In this document: positions 26,151 through 38,415 of the stretch, one piece after another
Position numbering within the stretch: the first letter of the stretch is position 1
How the letters are laid out: each line of letters starts with the position of its first letter
Assembly (NCBI GenBank): GCA_026018925.1
Contig: JAKSZU010000002.1
Span: forward strand, 92,762,975 to 92,826,974
Origin: Tupaia tana
Lineage: Eukaryota > Chordata > Mammalia > Scandentia > Tupaiidae
DNA length: 64,000 nt
Direction of reading: 5' to 3'
Notes under the pieces: model-generated
Seen by the model: the letters and a program-made list of their open reading frames with translations, nothing else
Databases searched by the model: none
Told to the model about the DNA's origin: nothing
Made by a program: the position numbers and the translations under genes

Positions 26151-27112
26151 GAGACTATCTGTGCCTGCCAGCAGGAAATAGGCTCACCTGCAAGCTTCTG
26201 GCCAGCAAGCGATACTGAGGGAGTGTCACCTCTGACCCCCACCCCACTTCCAGACCCCCAGGCCCCAGACTCCACCTTCTAGACTACCCGCGCCTGCCAG
26301 CAGGCAATAGGCTCACCTGCAAGCCTCTGGCCAGCAAGGGATATTGAGGGAGGGTCACCTCTGACCCCCACCCCACTTCCAGACCCCCAGGCCCCAGACT
26401 CCACCTTCTAGACTATCCGCGCCTGCCAGCAGGCAATAGGCTCACCTGCAAGCCTCTGGCCAGCAAGGGATACTGAGGGAGGGTCACCTCTGACCCCCAC
26501 CCCACTTCCAGACCCCCAGGCCCCAGACTCCACCTTCTAGACTATCCGAGCCTGCCAGCAGGCAATAGGCTCACCTGGAAGCCTCTGGCCAGCAAGGGAT
26601 ACTGAGGGAGTGTCACCTCTGACCCCGACCCCACTTCCAGACTCCCAGGCCCCAGACTCCACCTTCTAGGTAGGTAGCCAGGATCTCCTTGAGGCGGTTT
26701 TTTGTTTTTTTCTCTTGAACCCCCTGCATTCTCTTGTTAACACCTAGCTCTCCTTCTTCCCCCAGACTATCCGCGCCTGCCAGCAGGCAATAGGCTCACC
26801 AGCAAGCCTCTGGCCAGCAAGGGATACTGAAGGAGGGTCACCTCTGACCCCACCCCACTTCCAGACCCCCAGGCCCCAGACTCCACCTTCTAGGTAGGTA
26901 GCCAGGATCTCCTTGAGGCGGTTTTTTGTTTTGTTCTCTTGAACCCCCTGCATTCTCTTGTTAACACCTAGCTCTCCTTCTTCCCCCAGACTATCCGCCC
27001 CTGCGAGCAGGCAATAGGCTCACCTGCAACCCTCTGGCCAGCAAGGGATACTGAGCGAGGGTCATCTCTGACCCCCACCCCACTTCCAGACCCCCAGGCC
27101 CCAGACTCCACC
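26151..27112 (+). repeat. Orphan block of L1 5' UTR-type monomers
   Basis: A GC-richer tandem block. The landmark ACTATCC (or variant) starts at 26154, 26283, 26412, 26541, 26766 and 26990, giving three spacings of 129 bp and then 225 and 224 bp. The long units add a segment beginning GTAGGTAGCCAGGATCTCC and ending CTTCTTCCCCCAG. The long unit is clearly homologous to the 221-bp monomers that form the 5' UTR of the inverted L1 piece at 39919-40887, in the same plus orientation. Here there is no leader, ORF, poly(A) or target-site duplication: the left flank is GACACTAGGG and the right flank re-enters satellite at CAGAATTAAGCC. The short units may have lost about 95 bp or represent a distinct monomer type. 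Confidence 0.8.
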
Positions 27113-30100
27113 AGAATTAAGCCAAAGGGACCCATATCACACCTCATTTTGACCTCAGTACAAAACTCTGTATACGTGAGCATGAAAATATCACTCTAGA
27201 GACACCCAACTAACACCCACAACTGAAAGGTACCATGAGAAAAATTCAGAGAGACCCACCAAAGAAAGTAATGCTGTTTACTGCACTTTAAGCCAGTATT
27301 AAGCCACAAGGACCCATATCACACCTCATTTTGACCACTTTACAAAACTCTGTATTCCTGAGCACAAAACTGTGACAATAAGAAAACCCAACTAAAGCCC
27401 ACAATTGAAAAGTACCTTGAGAAACATTCATAGACACCCACCTTTGAATGTAATGCTGTTTAGTGCACACTGAAATTGAAGCCAGAATTAAGCCTCAAGG
27501 ACCCATATCACACCTCATTTTTGACCACAGTACAAAACTCTGTAAACCTGCGCACGGAAATGTCACACTAGGCCCACCTAACTAACACCTACAATTGAAA
27601 GGTACCTTGAGAAAAATTCATAGAGACCCACCATAGAAAGTAAAGCTGTTTAGTGCACACTGAACTGTAAGCCAGAATTAACCCAAAGGGACCCATATCA
27701 CATCTCCCTTTTAACAACATACTAAACTCTGTATCCCTGTACAAAAAACTGTAACACTAGGAAAACCCAACTATCACCCACAACTGAAAAGTATCTTGAG
27801 AAAAATTCATAGAGAACAACTATCGACAGTAATGTTGTTTAGTGCACACTGAACTTTAAGCCAGAATTAAGCCTCAAGGGCCCATATCACACCTCATTTT
27901 GACCACACCACAAAACTCTGTAAACCTGAGCATGAAACTGTCACACTGGGCACACCCAACTAACACCCACAACTGAAAGGTACCTAGAGAAAAATCATAG
28001 AGACCCACCATTGTAAGTACTGCTGCTTAGTGCACCCTGAACTTTAAGCAAGAATTAAGCCACAAGGACCCGTATCACACCTCATTTTTAACACGGTACT
28101 AAACTCTGTATCCCTGAGCACAAAACTCTGACACTACGAAAACCCAACTATCACCCAAAACGGAAAGGTACCTTGAGAAATATTCATAGAGACCCACCAT
28201 TGACAGTAATGCTGTTTAGTGCTAACTGAAATTTAAGCCAGAATTTAGCCTCAAGGACCGATATCTCACCTCATTGTGAGCACAGCATAAAACTCTGTAC
28301 ACCTGAGAACAAAACTGTGACTATAGCCACACACATATAACACTCACATCTGAAAGGTCCCTTGAGAAATCTTCATAGAGACCCACCATTGACAGTGGTG
28401 CTTTTTATTGCACACTGAACTTTAAGCCAGAATTAAGCATCAAAATCCTGTATGTCACCACACTGTGACCACAGCACTAAAATCTGTAAACATGAGCACA
28501 AAACTGTGACACTCCAAACACTGACATAAAAAGCACAACAGAAAGGTACCTTGAGAAAAATTCAGAGAGACCCCCATTGAAAGTATTGCTGTTTAGTGCA
28601 CACTGAACTTTAAGAATTAAGCCTCAAGGACCCATATCACACCTCATTGTGACCACCGTACAAAACTCTGTATACGTGAGCATGAAAATATCACTCTAGA
28701 GACACCCAACTAACACCCACAACTAAAAGGTACCATGAGAAAAATGCAGAGAGACCCACCAAAGAAAGTAATGCTGTTTACTGCACTTTAAGCCAGTATT
28801 AAGCCACAAGGACCCATATCACACCTCATTTTTACCACAGTACTAAATTCTGTAAACCTGAGCACGAAATTTTCACACTAGGAACATCCAAATAACACCC
28901 ACATCTGAAAGGTACCTTGAGAAAAATTCATAGAGACCCCATTGAAAGTAATGCTGTTTAGTGCACACTGAACTGAAAGACACAATTAAGCCTCAAGGAC
29001 CCATATCATACCACATTTTGACCAAGGTACAAAATTCTGTATCGCTGAGCAAAAAACTGTGACAATAAGCAAACACAACTAAAACCCACAACTGAAAAGT
29101 ACCTTGAGATAAATTCATAGAGACACACCAGTGAAAGCAATGCTGTTTAGTACACACTGAATTTTAAGCCAGAATTACGCCTCAAGGACCCATATCACAC
29201 CTCATTTTGAGCACACTACAAAGCTCTGTAAACCTGAGCACGAAACTGTCTGACTAGGCACACCAAACTAACGCCCACAACTAAAAGGAACCTTGAGAAA
29301 AATTCATAGAGACCCACTTGAAAGTAATGCTGTTTAGTGCACACTGAACTTGAAACCAGAATTAATCCTCAAGGACCCATATCACACCTCATTTTTACCA
29401 CTGTACAAAACTGTATCCCTGAGGAAAAAACAGTGACACTAGGAAAACCCAACTAACAGCCACAACTGAAAGGTACCTTGAGAAAAATTCATAGAGACCC
29501 ACAATTGACAGTAATGCTGTTTAGTGCACACTGAAATTTAAGCCTGAATTAAGCCTCAAGGACCCATATCACACCTCATTTTGACCACTGTATAAAACTC
29601 TGTATTCCTGAGCACAAAACTGTGACAATAAGAAAACCCAACTAAAACCCACAATTGAAAAGTACCTTGAGAAAATTTCATAGAGAGCCACCTTTGAAAG
29701 TAATGCTGTTTAGTGCACACTGAAATTTAAGCCAGAATTAAGCCTCAAGGACCCATATCACGCCTCATTTTGAGCACAGTACAAAACTCTGTAAACCTGA
29801 GCACGGATATGTTACACTACGCCCACCTAACTAACACCTACAACTGAAAAGTACCTTGAGAAAAAGTCATAGAGACCCACCTTAGAAAGTTAAGCTGTTT
29901 AGTGCACACTTAACTGTAAACCAGAATTAAGCAAAGGGACCCATATCATACCTCACTTTTAACAAGATACTAAACTCTGTATCACTGTGCAAAAAACTGT
30001 GACACTAGGAAAACCCAACTTTCAACCACAACTGAAATGTATCTTGAGAAAAATTCATAGAGAACAACCATCGACAGTAATGCTGTTTAGTGCACACTGA

Positions 30101-31607
30101 ACTTTAAGCCAGAATTAAGCCTCAAGGGCCCATATCACACCTCATTTTGACCACACCACAAAACTCTGTAAACCTGCACACGAAACTGTCAAACTAGGCA
30201 CACCCAACTAACACCCACAACTGAAAGGTACCTAGAGAAAAATCATAGAGACCCACCATTGTAAGTACTGCTGCTTAGTGCACCCTGAACTTTAAGCCAG
30301 AATTAAGCCACAACGACACATATCACACCTCATTTTTAACACGGTACTAAACTCTGTATCCCTGAGCACAAAACTCTGACACTACGAAAACCCAACTATC
30401 ACCCAAAACGGAAAGGTACCTTGAGAAATATTCATAGAGACCCACCATTGACAGTAATGCTGTTTAGTGCAAACTGAAATTTAAGCCAGAATTTAGCCTC
30501 AAGGACCGATATCTCACCTCATTGTGAGCACAGCATAAAACTCTGTACACCTGAGTACAAAACTGTGACTATAGCCACACACATATAACACTCACATCTG
30601 AAAGGTCCCTTGAGAAATCTTCATAGAGACTCACCATTGACAGTGGTGCTTTTTATTGCACACTGAACTTTAAGCCAGAATTAAGCATCAAAATCCTGTA
30701 TGTCACCACACTGTGACCACAGCACTAAAATCTGTAAACATGAGCACAAAACTGTGACACTCCAAACACTGACATAAAAAGCACAACAGAAAGGTACCTT
30801 GAGAAAAATTCAGAGAGACCCCCATTGAAAGTATTGCTGTTTAGTGCACACTGAAATTTAAGAAAGAATTAAGCCTCAAGGACCCTTATCACACCTCATT
30901 TTGACCACGGTACAAAACTCTGTATTCGTGAGCATGAAAATATCACTCTAGAGACACCCAACTAACACCACAACTGAAAGGTACCATGAGAAAAATTCAG
31001 AGAGACCCACCAAAGAAAGTAATGCTGTTTACTGCACTTTAAACCAGTATTAAGCCACAAGAACCCATATCACACCTCATTTTCACCACAGTACTAAACT
31101 CTGTAAACCTGAGCACGAAATTGTCACACTAGGAACACCCAACTAACACCCACAACTGAAGGGTACCTTGAGAAAAATTCATAGAGACCCACCATAGAAA
31201 GTAAAGCTGTTTAGTGCACACTGAACTTTAAGCCAGATTTAGGCCAAAGGGACCCATATCACACCTCACTTTTAACAAGATACTAAACTCTGTATCGCTG
31301 TGCAAAAATCTGTGACACTAGGAAAACCCAACTATCACCCACAACTGAAAAGTATCTTGAGAAAAATTCATAGAGAACAACCATCGACAGTAATGCTGTT
31401 TAGTGCACACTGAACTTTAAGCCAGAATTAAGCCTCAAGGACCCATATCACACCTCATTTTGACCACACCACAAAACTCTGTATCCCTGAGCAAAAAACT
31501 GTGACAATAAGCAAACACAACTACAACCCACAACTGAAAAGTACCTTGAGATAAATTCATAGAGACACACCAGTGAAAGCAATGCTGTTTAGTACACACT
31601 GAATTTT
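27113..31607. repeat. 189-bp satellite array, right family (segment 1)
   Basis: About 24 monomers of a second higher-order family. Diagnostic monomers absent from the left family: one with GTGGTGCTTTTTATTGC and CATCAAAATCCTGTATGTC (at 28395 and 30643, offset 2248 bp or 12 monomers), one with CACCAGTGAAAGCAATGC and TAGTACACACTGAATTTT, and one with ATCACTCTAGAGACACCC. The segment ends at the left target-site duplication of the SVA-like insertion (31591-31607). Confidence 0.95.
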
Positions 31608-32492
31608 TTTTAATATATTTTAATTTATTTTATACATTCAATTATTATACATCAGTTAGCTAGTAAAGTGAATTTTTCAGCATGAAAGCATTTCACACAA
31701 GTCCACTTGGGGATACAATAACATTTTCAGCACAGATAATAATCCATTTCTCTCTCATAAATTTTTTTTCTTGTAAAGACTTTACTCAACATGAAATACT
31801 TCTCTAACCTGTCCAGTTGAGAATACCATACACGTCATCATCAACAGGTAATAAACCATATCTGAATCCCACTAATGTTATGCCTATTTGTTCTCTTGCT
31901 ATCCTTCTCCATACTCCTCTCTTCTCCTGTCCCATTCCACATTGCCTCCCCCCCCCCATCCTTGATTCCCTATCTCCCACCCTCAGCCATCTCCCATTCT
32001 CCTCCCATGCTGTCTCTGGTATCTAAGTTTGCCCTCTATACTGTTTTTCCCCCACACCTTATTGAATCGCCACCGACTCTAAGCAATCCAAATACGCTCA
32101 TAGCAAACACAGGTGAATCACACATTTCCATGAACACAAGTCCAACTCTACGCATCCTATAAATTAGCACCTAACTGTAGCTACATGTCCCCCTACGGTC
32201 ATTGAGTGGATATATATATCTATATATATATATAGACATATATATATAGAGAGAGAGATATATATATGTTTTTTCCCCCCGAAATTTCTTTTCTTTTTTT
32301 TTTTGTAATTCGATTAACATTCCTTCCCTCAGCATCATCACATCATACAAAATGCAATCTCTCATCCAGTACATACTGCACAGTGATTCAATCATGCCCA
32401 TTACAAAAAAAAATAAATTTTCCATTACTAGTTCCTAGAATCACTTCCACCCCGCTTTCTGACCCTCTGACCCTTCCCACCCTCCTTAACAA
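31608..32492 (-). other. L1/HAL1-type 3' tail of composite, with AT microsatellite
   Basis: The 3'-terminal part (about 31765-31950) matches the 3' UTR of the L1 at 55640-55830: both contain ACTTCTC followed by CCAGTTGAGAATAC and then TCCCACTAATG or CTCACTAATG. The inner part (31950-32490) matches the HAL1-like 3' UTR (TTATTGAATCGCC, CATTTCCATGAACACAAGTC, TTTTCCATTACTAGTTCC). The tail is thus itself mosaic or descends from an L1 carrying both parts. A TATA/TAGA microsatellite lies at 32210-32268 and a run of nine C near 31950. Confidence 0.75.
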
Positions 32493-32924
32493 TAGGGAAC
32501 ATAGATTCTGTTCAGTGTTGGATTAAGGGTGGGTCTTGTACTGTTCCGCAAATGTAGGTGAGTCTCCATTTAATACCGTTGCAAGCGGTTTTGGTAAGCA
32601 GAGATGATTATCAGTTGATGTGGCACAGCATCTATCTTGTGACCACCGGGAATGGTGTTGTGGGGATCCATAGCGTGAGCCATCCTCGGGTATCTGGCTT
32701 CCTTAAGAATGGTAGAGTAGATCTTGTTTTTCCCTGCGGTAATGTAGGGCTGGTAACCATCATCTTCTCATTGTCCATAGGTTGAGAAAATCCTCCTATA
32801 CAATACATTTCTCAAATTGGTTTAAGACAGCTAAAGTTTCCCTCTGTTGCTTATAGTTGCAAGTTCTCGATCCTTGTCTTTGGCTTCAGCCTGCCGCCCA
32901 TGGTCGGCGGCCATGCTAAGGCAC
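32493..32924 (-). other. Middle segment of SVA-like composite, origin unknown
   Basis: About 430 bp of ordinary base composition between the 19-bp VNTR and the L1-type tail. It departs from the HAL1-like sequence right after TTCCCACCCTCCT (near 32489) and continues AACAATAGGGAACATAG. No tRNA promoter box, open frame of note, or L1 similarity is visible. In SVA the equivalent slot holds an endogenous-retrovirus-derived part; I cannot say what this one derives from. Confidence 0.6.
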
Positions 32925-33660
32925 AGGGGCCACGTGCTGGCCCGGCGGCCGTGCGCAGGCACAGGCCCGGTGGCCGCGCGCCGTCCCGGCGGCCACGCGC
33001 AGGCTCGGGGGCCACGTGCAGGCCCGGCGGCTACACGCAGGCCCGGTGGCCACACGCAGACCCAGGTCCGGCGACCACGCACGGACCTGGCGGCCACACG
33101 TAGGCCCGGGGGCCACGCTCAGGCCCGGCGACCATGTGCAGGCCCAACGGCCACGCTCAGACCCAGGGACCACGCACAAGCCCGGGGTCCACACGCATTT
33201 CCGGCAGCCACGTGCAGGCCCAGGGGCCACGCGCAGGCCCAGCGGCCACGTGCAGGCACCGGTCCAGCTGCCACACTCAGGCCCGGCGGCCATGCTCAGA
33301 CCCGGGGGCCACGCGCAGGCCTGGTGGTCACGCCCAGACCCGGCGGCCACGTACCGGCACAGGCCAGGCGGTCACGCGCAGGCCTGGGGGCTGCGCGCCG
33401 GCCTGGTGGCCATGCACAGGCCCGGCAGCCACCAGCAGACACCGGCCCGGCGGCCACGCGCAGGCCCGGAGGCCACGCACAAGCCCGGGGGCCACGCCCA
33501 GGCCCGGCGGCCACGCCCAGGCCCCGTACCATGGGTAGGCCCAGTGGCCATGCCTAGGCGCAGGCCCGGTGGCCTCGCGCTGGCACAGGCCTGGCAGACA
33601 CACTCAGCCCAGAAGCCACGTGCAGGCACAGGCCCGGCGGCCACGCGTCATCGCCGGAGA
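32925..33660 (-). repeat. GC-rich VNTR of 19-bp units
   Basis: About 38 diverged copies of a 19-bp unit approximated by GGCCCGGCGGCCACGCGCA, phased by repeated GCCACGCGCAGGCCC. It adjoins the 34/42-bp VNTR through a transition at 33660-33715 that does not repeat (GTCATCGCCGGAGAGGCGG and following). Because 19 is one more than a multiple of three, each frame cycles, giving several overlapping open frames that I regard as spurious. Confidence 0.85.
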
Positions 33661-33714
33661 GGCGGCTGGGGATGGGCATCACAGGACACGGAACGCGAAG
33701 CGGTGCCCGCGCAG

Positions 33715-36298
33715 TGGGGACCGGCGCCCAGAGCCCCCACGCGCCCAGCGCCCAGAGCACCCGCGCACGCGCGGCACCCAGAGGCCCAGAGCCCCCACGC
33801 ACACGCAGCGCCCAGAGGCCCAGAGCCCCCGCGCACGCGTGGCGCCCAGAGGCCCAGAGCCCCCGCGCACACGCGGCGCCCTGAGGCCAGAGCCCCCGTG
33901 CACACGTGGCATCCAGGGGCCCAGAGGCCCATAGCCCCCATGCACGCGCGGCGCCCAGGGGCCCAGAGGCACAGAGCCCCCGCGCACACGCGGCGCCCAG
34001 GGGCCCAGAGCACCCGCGCACGCATGGCGCCCAGGGGCCCAGAGGCCCAGATACACCGCGCACGCACAACGTCCGAAAGCCCAAGCCCCCGCGCACACGA
34101 GGCGCCCAAGGGGCCCAGAGGCCAGAGCCCCCGTGCACACGCGGCGCCCAGGGGCCCAGAGGCCCAGAGCCCCCGCGTGTGCGGCGCCCAGAGGCCCAGA
34201 GCCCCCGCGCAAGCGCGGCAGACAGGGGCCCAGAGGCCCAGAGCCCCCGCGCACACGTGGCGCCCAGAGGCCCAGAGCCCCCGCGCACGAGCGGCACCCA
34301 GGGACCCAGAGGCCCAGAGCCCCCGCGCACACGCGGCACCCAGAGGCCCAGAGTCCCCGTGCACACGCGGCGCCCAGGAGCCCAGAGCCCCCGCGCAAAG
34401 GCGGCGCCCAGAGGCCCAGAGTCCCCGCGCACACGCGGCGCCCAGAGACCCAGAGCCCCCGCGCATGCGCGGCGCCCAGAGGCCCAGAGCCTCCGCGCAC
34501 GTGCGGTGCCCAGAGGCCCAGAGCCCCCACGCACGTGCGGTGCCTAGAGGCCCAGAGCCCCAGCGCACACGCAGGGCCCAGAGGCCCAGAGGCTCAGAGC
34601 CCCTGCGCACGTGCGGCGCCCAGAGGCCCAGAGCCCCCGTGCACGCGCGGCGCCCAGAGGCCCGAGCTCCCACGCACGCGCGGCGCCCAGGGGCCCAGAG
34701 ACCCAGAGCCCCTGCGCACGCATGGCGCCCAGAGGCCCAGAGCCCCCAAGCACGCGCGGCGCCCAAAGGCCCGAGCTCCCGCGCATGCGCGGCGCCCAGG
34801 GGCCCAGAGGCCCAGCGCACGCGCGGGCCCCAGAGGCCCAGAGGCTCAGAGCCCCCGCGCACGCGCAGCGCCCAGAGGCCCAGAGTCCCAGAGTCCCCGC
34901 GCACGTGCGGCACCCAGGGGCCCAGAGGCCCAGAAGCCCATAAGCCCCGCGCACGTGCGGCGCCCAGGGGCCCAGAGGCCCAGAGCCCCCGCGCACACAC
35001 GGCGCCCAGAGACCCAGAGCCCCCGCGCACGCGCGGCGCCCAGAGGCCCGAGCTCCCTCGCTCGCGCGGCGCCCAGGGACCCAGAGGCCCAGAGGCCCCG
35101 CGCACACGCGGCGCCCAGGGACCCAGAGGCCCAGAGCCCCCGCGCACGCGCGTCGCCCAGGGGCCCAGCGTCCCCGTGCACACACGGTGCCCAGGGGCCC
35201 AGAGGCCCAGAGACACCGCGCGCGCGCGGAGCCCAGGGACCCAGAGGCCCAGAGCCCCCGCGCACGCGCGGCACCCAGAGGCCCAGAGCCCCAGCGCACG
35301 CGCAGCGCCCAGAGGCCCAGAGCCCCCATGCACATGTGGTGTCTAGAGGCCCAGAGCCCCAACGCACGCGCGGGGCCCAGAGGCCCAGAGGCTCAGAGCC
35401 CCCGCGCACGTCCTGCACCCAGAGGCCCAGAGCCCCCGCGCACGCGCGGCGCCCAGAAGCCCAAGCCCCCAGGCACGCGCGGCGCCCAAGGGGCCCAGAC
35501 GCCCAGAGCCCCCGCACACACGCGGCGCCCAAGGGCCCAGAGGCCCAGAGCCCCCGCGAACGCGCAGAGCCCAGGGGCCCAGAGGCCCAGAGCCCCCGCG
35601 CACGCGCGGCGCCCAGAGGCCCAGAGCCCCAGCGCACGCGCGGCGCCCAGAGGCCCAGAGCCCCCACGCACATGTGGTGTCTAGAGTCCCAGAGCCCCAG
35701 CGCACGCGCGGGGACCAGAGGCCCAGAGGCTCAGAGCCTCCGCGCATGTGCGGCACCCAGAGGCCCAGAGCCCCCGCGCACGCGCGGCTCCCAGAAGCCC
35801 AAGCTCCCGCACATGCGCGGCGGCCAGGGGCCCAGAGGCCCAGAGCCCCAGCACACGCACGGCGGCCAGAGGCCCAGAGTCCCCGCGAACGCGCGGCGCC
35901 CAAGGACCCAGAGGCCCAGAGCTCAAGCGCACGCGCGGCGCCCATGGGCCCAGAGACCCAGAGTCCCCGTTCACACGCGGCGCCCAGGGGCCCAGAGGCT
36001 CAGAGACACCGCGCACACGCAGCGTCCAAAAGCCCAAGCCCCCACGCACACGCGGCGCCTAAGGGGCCCAGAGGCCCAGAGCCCCCATGCACGTGTGGCG
36101 CCCTGGGGCCCAGAGGCCCAGAGCCCCCACGCAAGCGTGGGCCCCAGAGGCCCAGAGCCCCCATGCACATGCGGTGTCTAGAGGCCCAGAGCCCCAGCGC
36201 ACGCACGGGGCCCAGAGGCCCAGAGGCTCAGAGCCCCCGCGCAAGTGCGGCGCCCGGAGCCGCAGAGCCCCCGAGTACGCGCGGCGCCCAAAGGTCCC
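33715..36298 (-). repeat. GC-rich VNTR of 34- and 42-bp units
   Basis: About 2.6 kb of tandem units built from CCCAGAGG octamers, a run of five C, and GCGCACGCGCGG. The basic unit is 34 bp; a frequent 42-bp variant has one extra octamer, often CCCAGGGG. I estimate 65-75 units. Neither length is a multiple of three except 42, and stops are rare in all frames, so long Pro/Arg/Ala ORFs (up to several hundred codons, both strands) arise without being genes. The plus strand is C-rich and the element's sense strand is G-rich (GGGGG, GGG, GGG spaced by 4-5 bases), with alternating purine-pyrimidine CGCGCACGCGCG tracts. It is dense in CpG. Confidence 0.9.
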
Positions 36299-38415
36299 AG
36301 TACACACTGAATTTTAAGCCAGAATTAAGCCTCAAGGACCCATATCACACCTCATTTTGAGCACACTACAAAACTCTGTAAACCTGAGCACGAAACTGTC
36401 CCACAATGCACACCAAACTAACACCCACAACTAAAAGGAACCTTGAGAAATATTCATAGAGTCCCCCTTGAAAGTACTGGTGTTTAGTGCACAATGAACT
36501 TGAAACCAGAATTAAGACTCAAAGACCCATATCACACCACATTTTTACCACAGAACAAAACTGTATCACCAAGGAAAACACTGTGACACTAGGAAAACCC
36601 AACTAACACCCACAACTGAAAGGCACCTTGAGAAAAAATCATAGAGACCCACCATTGACAGTAATGCTGTTTAGTGCACACTGAAATTTAAGCCTGAATT
36701 AAGCCTCAAGGACCCATATCACACCTCATTTTGACCACTGTACAAAACTCTGAATTCCTGAGCACAAAACTGTGACATAAGCAAAGCCAAATAAAACTCA
36801 CAATTGAAAAGTACCTTGAGAAAAATTCATAGAGACCCACCATTGACAGTAATGCTGTTTAGTGCACACTGAAATTTAAGCCGGAATTTAGCCTCAAGGT
36901 CCGATATCTCACCTCATTGTGAGCACAGCATAAAACTCTGTACACCTGAGTACAAAACTGTGACTATAGGCACACAAATATAACACACATCTGAAAGGTC
37001 CCTTGAGAAAACTTCAAGGAGACCCACCATTGACAGTGGTGCTTTTTATTGCACACTGAACTTTAAGCCAGAATTAAGCATCAAAATCCTGTATGTCACC
37101 ACACTGTGACCACAGCAATAAAATCTGTAAACATGAGCACAAAACTGTGACACTCCAAACACTGACATAAAAAGCACAACGGAAAGGTACCTTGAGAAAA
37201 ATTCAGAGACACCCCCATTGAAAGTATTGCTGTTTAGTGCAGACTGAACTTTAAGAAATATTAAGCCTCAAGGAAACAAATCACACCTCATTTTGACGAC
37301 GGTACAAAACTCTGTATATGTGAGCATGAATATATCACTCTAAAGACACCCAACTAACACCCACAACTGAAAGGTACCGTGAGAAAAATTCAGAGAGACC
37401 CACCAAAGAAAGGAATGCTGTTTACTGCACTTTAAGCCAGTATTAAGCCACAAGGACACATATCACACCTCATTTTTACCACAGTACTAAACACTGTAAA
37501 CCTGAGCACGAAATTGTCACACTAGCAACACCCAACTAACACCCACAACTGAAAAGTACCTTGAGAAAAATTCATAGAGACCCCATTGAAAGTAATGCTG
37601 TTTAGAACACACTGAACTTAAAGACATAATTAAGCCTCAAGGACCCATATCAGACCTCATTTTGACCACTGTACAAAACTGTATCCCTGAGGAAAAAGCT
37701 GTGACACTAGGAAAACCCAACTAACACCCACAACTGAAAGGTACCTTGAGAAAAATTCATAGAGACCCACCATTGACAGTAATGCTGTTTAGTGCACACT
37801 GAAATTTAAGCCTGAATTAAGCCTCAAGGACCCATATCACACCTCATTTTTGACCATAGTACAAAACTCTGTAAACCTGAGCACAGAAATGTCACAATAG
37901 GCCCACCTAACTAACACCTACAACTGAAAGGTACCTTGAGAAAAATTCATAGAGACCCCCTTGAAAGTAATGCCGATAAGTGAACACTGAATTTTAAACC
38001 AGAATTAAGCCTCAAGGACCCATATCACACCTCATTTTTACCACTGTACAAAACTGTATCCCTGAGGAAAAAACTGTGACACTAGGAAAACCCACTAAAA
38101 CCCACAACTGAAATGTACCTTGAGAAAAATTCATAGAGACCCACCATTGACAGTAATGCTGTTTAGTGCACACTGAAATTTAAGCCTGAATTAAGCCTCA
38201 AGGACCCATATCACACCTCATTTTGACCACTGTACAAAATTCTGTATTCCTGAGCACAAAACTGTGACAATAAAAAAACCCAACTAAAAACCCACAATTG
38301 AAAAGTACCTTGAGAAAAATTCATAGAGAGCCACCTTTGAAAGTAATGCTGTTTAGTGCACACTGAAATTGAAGCCAGAATTAAGCATCAAGGACCCATA
38401 TCACACCTCATTTTT
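36299..38415. repeat. 189-bp satellite array, right family (segment 2)
   Basis: About 11 monomers of the right family between the composite and the inverted L1. They include the GTGGTGCTTTTTATTGC monomer at 37036. The segment resumes exactly at the duplicated 17 bp of the composite and ends at ACACCTCATTTTT, the left target-site duplication of the next insertion. Confidence 0.95.

Larger units (their letters stand above)
31608..36298 (-). mobile_element. SVA-like composite retrotransposon (VNTR-VNTR-middle-L1 tail)
   Basis: A single 4.69-kb insertion flanked by a perfect 17-bp duplication, AGTACACACTGAATTTT, at 31591-31607 and 36299-36315, which splits one satellite monomer. The T-run at 31602-31610 places the poly(A) tail at the left, so the element reads on the minus strand: a GC-rich 34/42-bp VNTR (36298-33715), a GC-rich 19-bp VNTR (33660-32925), a middle segment of about 430 bp with no recognised origin, and a tail of about 885 bp related to the 3' module of the HAL1-like element and to the 3' UTR of the L1 at 55389. 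It has no protein-coding capacity. The modular plan parallels hominoid SVA (VNTR plus a borrowed 3' module plus poly(A)), but no Alu, CCCTCT hexamer or SINE-R part is present, so this would be convergent. L1 enzymes in trans are the inferred mobilisers. The true 5' end is unknown because the copy starts inside the VNTR. Confidence 0.82.

Noticed and set aside
33715-36298. CTCF-site array in the VNTR
   Set aside because: The unit has a G-rich GCGGGGGCTCTGGG core that loosely recalls CTCF sites, but it does not match the consensus well enough to claim binding.
33016-36360. Long overlapping open frames (up to 776 codons) on both strands, Pro/Arg/Ala- or Gly/Leu/Trp-rich
   Set aside because: They are by-products of stop-poor GC-rich VNTR units of 34, 42 and 19 bp; all frames are open at once, no domain or sensible start is present, and the region is the 5' part of a retrotransposed element.
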